The notes beneath the pieces were generated by a model. The model did no database searches, was not told the DNA's origin, and saw only the letters and a list, made by a program, of their open reading frames with translations. DNA of 9,160 bases from JASSUD01 sp031963365 (GTDB lineage: Bacteria > Pseudomonadota > Gammaproteobacteria > Burkholderiales > Burkholderiaceae), in the NCBI GenBank assembly GCA_031963365.1, contig JASSUF010000101.1, positions 1 to 9,160 on the forward strand, read 5' to 3'. Position 1 is the stretch's first letter. Every line of letters starts with the position of its first letter. Positions 5,466 to 9,160 of the stretch are shown here, piece after piece. Position numbers and translations under genes: made by a program.

Positions 5466-6719
5466 ATGAGCGGCTCATTAAAATGTGATATTGCAATCGT
5501 CGGCACAGGCCCTGTAGCCTGCGCACTAGTCACAGCATTAGCACGCCGAGGCTTCACACGTACACTGCGCATAGCACTCATTGGCCCACATCGAGCACAC
5601 ACACCAATAGATCCCAGTGATCCACGCGCAATAGCTTTATCTTACGGCAGCCGCATACTGCTAGATCGTGCATGGCCCGCCCATACCGTCCCCATTCATC
5701 AAATCCAAGTTTCCCAAAAAGGATACTTTGGCCGCACCACCCTAGACCGAAAAGACTGCAAACTCCCAGCCTTAGGCTACGTACTGCGCTATAGCGCCCT
5801 ACTCCACACACTCGCTCAATCTGCGCAATCCCATCTAAACCACCTTCAACATCTTCATGGAGCAGAAACACCTGGATGGCTAGCAATGTCAGCGGGGGCC
5901 CCTATACAAGACAAACAAGGCGTAACACTACCTTTAACCCCGCTGTCAGAAGCCCCCTCCCACACACTTAAAGGACCGACTTCGCTGCATGCGCAGCTAG
6001 TCATTTATGCAGAAGGCAGTGCTCCTTCCGCACTATCTCAAAACACACAAAACCCTACTACCCCATCCACTCCCAACCGACATATTCATCACTACCACCA
6101 AACCGCCTTAATCGGAATCGTTCGAGCAAGCGCCCCTCAACCCCATACCGCTTGGGAACGTTTCACAGCAGAGGGCCCTCTTGCACTATTACCCCTAGGC
6201 GGCCAAAATGAAGCAGACTACGCCTTAGTTTGGTGCAGCGCCCCCGACATAGCAAAACAAAGGCTTGAAGCCCCAGCAGAGCACTTATTAGCGGAACTCG
6301 ACACCGTTTTTGGCGGCCGCATGGGTAAATTTATCCACATCCAAGACCGCACCTGCTTTCCCCTTACCCTGCAAAAACAGCACCACCTAACCAACCACCG
6401 CATCGCAGCAATCGGCAACGCCGCACAAACCCTACACCCCGTTGCAGGACAAGGCCTAAACCTGGGCTTACGCGATACATGGGTTCTAGCCCAAAGCCTC
6501 CTAAAAGGCCCTACCCCTGAAGCCCTAGCCCACTTCGCCAAACATCGCCAAGCCGACCGCGAAACCACAATCCGCACAACCCATACCCTAGCCAACGCCT
6601 TTATCTCCTCCAGCTTCTCCCCCCTGCCAGCTCTATATAGCGCAGGCCTAACTTTGTTAGACCACCTCCCCCCTTTCAAAACAGCTTTTGCTAATCAAAT
6701 GATTTTTGGCAGAAGATAA
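5466..6719 (+). CDS. ubiH: UbiH-type FAD-dependent monooxygenase of ubiquinone synthesis
   Basis: Flavoprotein hydroxylase of the UbiH/UbiF/VisC family, which adds a hydroxyl group to the aromatic ring of the ubiquinone precursor at the inner membrane. It has 417 residues. The N-terminal dinucleotide-binding motif is IAIVGTGPVACALVTALARR (10-29), with Ala where the third Gly is usual. DPRAIALSYGSRILLD follows near 53-68, and the second FAD motif GNAAQTLHPVAGQGLNLGLRD starts at residue 317. That last motif is the family signature. Family members differ in the ring carbon used; the overall match is best to UbiH, but a UbiF/VisC role cannot be excluded. AAGAGA lies about 6 bases before the ATG. 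The residues near 140-205 (THR/SER/PRO-rich) form a poorly conserved insertion. It lies 139 bp after hisB, with repeat arms between. Confidence 0.9.
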   Translation: MSGSLKCDIAIVGTGPVACALVTALARRGFTRTLRIALIGPHRAHTPIDPSDPRAIALSYGSRILLDRAWPAHTVPIHQIQVSQKGYFGRTTLDRKDCKLPALGYVLRYSALLHTLAQSAQSHLNHLQHLHGAETPGWLAMSAGAPIQDKQGVTLPLTPLSEAPSHTLKGPTSLHAQLVIYAEGSAPSALSQNTQNPTTPSTPNRHIHHYHQTALIGIVRASAPQPHTAWERFTAEGPLALLPLGGQNEADYALVWCSAPDIAKQRLEAPAEHLLAELDTVFGGRMGKFIHIQDRTCFPLTLQKQHHLTNHRIAAIGNAAQTLHPVAGQGLNLGLRDTWVLAQSLLKGPTPEALAHFAKHRQADRETTIRTTHTLANAFISSSFSPLPALYSAGLTLLDHLPPFKTAFANQMIFGRR

Positions 6720-6934
6720 GTATGCGGTATGCGCACAATGATTTGCTGTGAAACGTAGAATGCTGCAGTCTTGGATATAAGTTACACCACCTTCCGACGC
6801 ATGATACGTGAGGATTGGATTTGTGTTGAAAAGCAGTATCAACGCTAGAAGATTATGGTAGCGAAATAATACTTGCTCTGGCTAAATAGCGCCCTACTTG
6901 ATCTTTTTTTTGAAAAATAGTATTTAGTCGTAGT
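6720..6934. other. Spacer between ubiH and the AbiE pair
   Basis: About 215 bp with no dispersed repeat and no gene that I recognise. A short frame reading YTTFRRMIREDWICVEKQYQ then stop (about 6780-6846) could be the tail of a lost gene, but has no start and no family I can name. The right end holds the promoter and operator of the AbiE pair. This spacer marks the border between the housekeeping block and the accessory unit. Confidence 0.45.
6898..6926 (+). promoter_or_regulatory. Candidate promoter of the AbiE pair
   Basis: TTGATC at 6898-6903 and TATTTA at 6921-6926, 17 bases apart, are partial matches to the sigma-70 boxes. Transcription would then start near 6933, almost at the abiEi ATG, giving a leaderless or nearly leaderless message. 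That agrees with the lack of a ribosome binding site before 6935. An alternative -35 is TTGAAA at 6910-6915. Confidence 0.35.
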
Positions 6935-6946
6935 ATGACTACGACT
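6926..6946. promoter_or_regulatory. Perfect palindrome centred on the abiEi start codon, probable AbiEi operator
   Basis: AGTCGTAGT (6926-6934), then ATG (6935-6937), then ACTACGACT (6938-6946). The two 9-base arms are exact complements and the three-base centre is the abiEi start codon. AbiEi antitoxins are known to repress their own operon by binding inverted repeats near the promoter, so this is the natural operator. In RNA the same bases would put the start codon in a hairpin loop. Confidence 0.65.
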
Positions 6947-7672
6947 GAGAGAAAAAAATTAAATTTACTTTACACACGGTTGCTCCCTGGAACACCGTTG
7001 ACTACAGAAGACCTAGCGGCATTAGGTATTTCTGCGGATCTGGCTGTCTACTATGTGCGAGCAGGCTGGCTCACACGCCTAGCACGCGGGGTATATTGCC
7101 GATTAAACGATACGGTGGCTTTGCATCCCAGCTTATTATTATTGCAACGCAGGCTCGATGGATTGCACGTTGGTGGCAAATCAGCGCTCGACTGGTACGG
7201 CCTGCGGCAGTATCTATCACAGCAGCCCGTGCTGCATTTGTATGGCTGGGAAAGTCGACAATTGCCAGATTGGTTTACTCAACGCTTTCCGGCTAAGTAC
7301 CACCGCAAGCGCCTGTTTGACGAAAGTCCTACTTCCTTGTTGCACGTTGCCCCCTTCGAACAACGTGTTGGAGCGCCACAGGTATCTGCTCCAGAGCGGG
7401 CGCTACTGGAATTACTCAGCGATGTCGGCCTTCGCCAACCGCTTCAGGAGGCTAGTGAACTCATCGAGAGCACTTACACTCTACGAGCCGATGTACTACG
7501 AGAATTATTGCAGCACTGCACAAGCATCAAAACGGTGCGACTATGCCTACAGTTGGGGCGAGAAAAATCACTGCCTTGGGTCGCAAAACTAGATCCTGCC
7601 ACGCTGCCAACAGGAAGCTGCCGACCTTGGGTATCTAAATCAGCAGATAGATTACTGGTGCTCAAGCCATGA
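6935..7672 (+). CDS. abiEi: AbiEi-type antitoxin and transcriptional autorepressor (type IV toxin-antitoxin)
   Basis: Antitoxin of the AbiE system, which protects against phage by abortive infection; AbiEi also represses the operon. It has 245 residues. The N-terminal part (about 1-60) has the winged-helix layout of the family: RLLPGTPLTTEDLAALGIS, then YYVRAGWLTRLARGVYCRLN, the conserved stretch joining the helix to the wing. The middle and C-terminal parts carry the family segments LHVGGKSALDWYGLRQYL (about 76-93) and VSAPERALLELLSDVG (about 150-165). The stop overlaps the toxin start by four bases (ATGA at 7669-7672), the typical coupling in this pair. No ribosome site precedes the start, which lies in the centre of a palindrome. 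The gene looks intact, although its partner is broken. Codon use is less A/C-biased than that of ubiH, agreeing with later acquisition. Confidence 0.88.
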   Translation: MTTTERKKLNLLYTRLLPGTPLTTEDLAALGISADLAVYYVRAGWLTRLARGVYCRLNDTVALHPSLLLLQRRLDGLHVGGKSALDWYGLRQYLSQQPVLHLYGWESRQLPDWFTQRFPAKYHRKRLFDESPTSLLHVAPFEQRVGAPQVSAPERALLELLSDVGLRQPLQEASELIESTYTLRADVLRELLQHCTSIKTVRLCLQLGREKSLPWVAKLDPATLPTGSCRPWVSKSADRLLVLKP

Positions 7673-8585
7673 ACCCAACTTATCTCGACACCGCACGCCT
7701 ATTGACACAGGTAGCACCGCTGGTATTCATGGATAACACATTCGCATTAAAAGGTGGCACTGCGATTAATCTCTTTATACGTGATATGCCACGCTTATCA
7801 GTAGATCTTGATCTGGTTTTTCCAGACCATGCTCTGCCGCGCGAACAAGCATTGGCACGTATTAATGAGGCTATTTGCCAAATGGCCGAACGCCTGCAAA
7901 AACGCGGATTCCAAATACATATCCCAGTGACTCCAGCAGGCGAAACCAAGCTGATGGTACAACGCGGGCGTACGCAGGTGAAGATCGAGGTCAACTGCGT
8001 GATGCGCGGCACGGTACAACCAATACGTCACGCCTCGCTCACACCTATCGCCCGCGATCTGCTGCTAGCTGATCTGTTTATTCCAGTTGTGTCTCTGGAA
8101 GATGTATACGGCGCAAACTGGTTGCGGCATTGGACCGACAGCACCCTCGAGATCTGTTCGACATCATGCAACTTTTTGCACACGAGGGGATCACGCCTGG
8201 TATCCGCCGCGCTTTCATTGTTTACCTGATCAGTCATAATCGACCAGTACATGAGGTATTGTTCGCATCACCACGCGATATTCAGTATGACTACGAGCAC
8301 AGTTTCGTTGGCATGACCGTTGAACCGATATCACTCAATACCTTGCTCGCAGCCCGCGAGCGTCTGATGCACGAACTTCAGCATGGGCTAGATGACAACG
8401 AGCGGCAATTCCTGTTGTCGATGCTTGTTGGTGAGCCTGAGTGGTCGCGACTAGGTATCACTCATCTCGAACATATGCCAGGTGTTCGCTGGAAGCTGCA
8501 TAACTTGGCACAGTTAAAGAAGGTCAACATGAGGAAGTTTACAAAACAGGCGAGTGCGCTTGCTGCTCGGCTAGCCACACTTTAA
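7669..8585 (+). pseudogene. abiEii: AbiEii-type nucleotidyltransferase toxin, frameshifted by one lost base
   Basis: Toxin of the AbiE pair, a DNA polymerase beta-like nucleotidyltransferase; the related mycobacterial MenT enzymes add nucleotides to tRNA acceptor ends. The first frame (7669-8229, 186 residues) has KGGTAINLF (28-36), SVDLDLVF with Asp46 and Asp48, and VKIEVN (104-109), then leaves the family at EDVYG (144-148). The second frame continues as KLVAALDRQHPRDLFDIMQLF and runs to 8585, ending LAARLATL. Adding one G within GGCGC at 8110-8114 gives EDVYGGKLVAALDRQHPRDL, the usual family sequence, in a single frame of 305 residues, the normal length. The break therefore separates the catalytic core from its last conserved motif. 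No slippery heptamer is seen. The first frame alone would give a truncated protein with an unrelated tail of about 38 residues. A sequencing error cannot be excluded. Confidence 0.88.
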
Positions 8586-8599
8586 AGCCCTCTACGCTG

Positions 8600-8836
8600 T
8601 TAATTGGTAAGTTTTGCATGTTGTTTGACAGTCGATAGATCGCTTGGATTTATTTGCATTACATCAAACGTTTTGCATAATTGTTGCCCTCCTTTTTTCT
8701 CAGTCAGACTTTCACCTGGCAATGCCCAGCAAATTGACCTTGCAGCTGCCGAGCATCCGCCAAGCAAACGAGAAATAGCAAGAGGCAAAAAGGCCCTCAT
8801 CGCCGATGGCGCTTGCCAGGTTAAGATAGAGATCAT
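8600..8836 (-). pseudogene. Short open frame, possibly a decayed SctJ-like lipoprotein fragment
   Basis: The frame has 78 residues, starts at an ATG overlapping the preceding stop (ATGA at 8833-8836), and ends at TAA near 8600. I do not recognise it as one intact protein. Its middle part, MRAFLPLAISRLLGGC (about 13-28), looks like a lipoprotein signal with a lipobox. The neighbouring minus-strand frame reads LGSCKVNLLGIA over the same bases, and the first frame resumes with ESLTEKKGGQQL. Put together these resemble the start of the type III secretion ring lipoprotein SctJ (signal, Cys-Lys-Val, then a SLTEKE-like helix). That needs two frameshifts and is tentative. The opposite strand is also open over these bases, so it may be noncoding. 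Confidence 0.25.
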
Positions 8837-9160
8837 TTAGCGCTTGCCTTGATGAACCCTAAAACCTTTTTTCTGGTGGACTGATGACCAGTACAGGCCG
8901 ACGGGTCGCCTGATGCAGCGCTTGAAAAAACCTCTGTCTGGGTACCCCGCTCCGTCTTAATAGACCCCCATTGCATTTGACTGATAGATGGCGCAAGCAG
9001 CGCCTCTTCCTCATTTTGCGCATCCGGCTGTACGATTCGATCTTTCAAAGCAGGAGGCAGGCGAGCCACCTGTTGGGCTTGTTGAACCGCCTGCTTGAAG
9101 TTGCTTTCCTGATTCGCATCGCTAAAAGGAACGCTCTGGAGTCCTTGAGCCGTATAGAAA
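8833..9160 (-). CDS. Unidentified protein, C-terminal part (5' end beyond the window)
   Basis: The frame is open from the right edge, giving 108 visible residues that begin FYTAQGLQSVPFSDANQ and end VLGFIKASAK. A possible internal GTG start lies at 9069. It is rich in Gln, Ala and Glu, has no hydrophobic segment, and looks helical. The stop overlaps the start of the next minus-strand frame by four bases, as in an operon. The N-terminal VPFSDANQESNFKQAVQQAQ and the QMQWGSIKTERGTQTEVFSSAASG segment recall inner-rod proteins of type III secretion (SctI), whose gene often precedes sctJ. I cannot confirm this: the last 25 residues do not look like SctI. Another frame in that stretch (FFQALHQATRRPVLVISPPEK) hints at a frameshift near 8927. 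Confidence 0.4.
   Translation of the reverse strand, partial: FYTAQGLQSVPFSDANQESNFKQAVQQAQQVARLPPALKDRIVQPDAQNEEEALLAPSISQMQWGSIKTERGTQTEVFSSAASGDPSACTGHQSTRKKVLGFIKASAK

Noticed and set aside
6780..6846. Possible gene tail ending in EDWICVEKQYQ
   Set aside because: No start codon in frame with a ribosome site and no recognised family; kept only as a remark in the spacer entry.
8107..8135. Programmed ribosomal frameshift in abiEii
   Set aside because: No slippery heptamer or following stem is apparent, and a single lost G explains the change fully.
8604..8840. Plus-strand 78-residue frame opposite the minus-strand frame
   Set aside because: No family or ribosome site is seen. The minus-strand alternative has ATGA coupling to its upstream frame and is slightly better supported, though both may be noncoding.

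Overview
The window reads as a fragment of a Burkholderiales (Betaproteobacteria) chromosome. The proteins for signal peptidase I, SspA, the Nif3/YbgI protein, the HtrA-type protease, HisB and UbiH all resemble the versions I know from Burkholderiaceae. Gene order is rearranged, the intergenic spacers are full of palindromic repeats, and there are broken genes. A host-associated lineage with a decaying genome, such as the fungal endosymbiont relatives of Burkholderia, would fit, but that placement is inference.

Layout. 1-1435, minus strand: the 5' two thirds of lepB (signal peptidase I, running off the left edge) and sspA, separated by a spacer with an inverted repeat. 1436-2266: about 830 bp without a gene, holding the sspA upstream region, a 20-bp-arm inverted repeat, and an array of alternating palindromic repeat arms. 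2267-3019, minus: Nif3/YbgI-type metal protein. 3287-4543, plus: membrane-anchored single-PDZ serine protease. 4715-5326, plus: hisB (imidazoleglycerol-phosphate dehydratase). 5466-6719, plus: UbiH-type FAD monooxygenase of ubiquinone synthesis. 6720-8585, plus: an accessory unit, a type IV AbiE toxin-antitoxin pair in which the toxin gene has lost one base. 8586-9160: mainly minus-strand coding potential of uncertain identity, possibly the decayed edge of a type III secretion operon.

How the parts relate. The first six genes are unrelated housekeeping genes (protein export, stress regulation, envelope quality control, histidine and ubiquinone synthesis), mostly without neighbours of their own pathways. 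The dispersed repeat occupies every spacer from 1867 to about 5453: as tight left-right hairpins in the array, as a single right arm between nif3 and the protease gene, and as right-then-left pairs on both sides of hisB. One right arm overlaps the hisB stop codon.

The most interesting points are this repeat family and its position at gene borders, a perfect 9-bp palindrome centred exactly on the abiEi start codon, the single-base lesion in the conserved GGK segment of the AbiEii toxin, and possible type III secretion remnants at the right edge.
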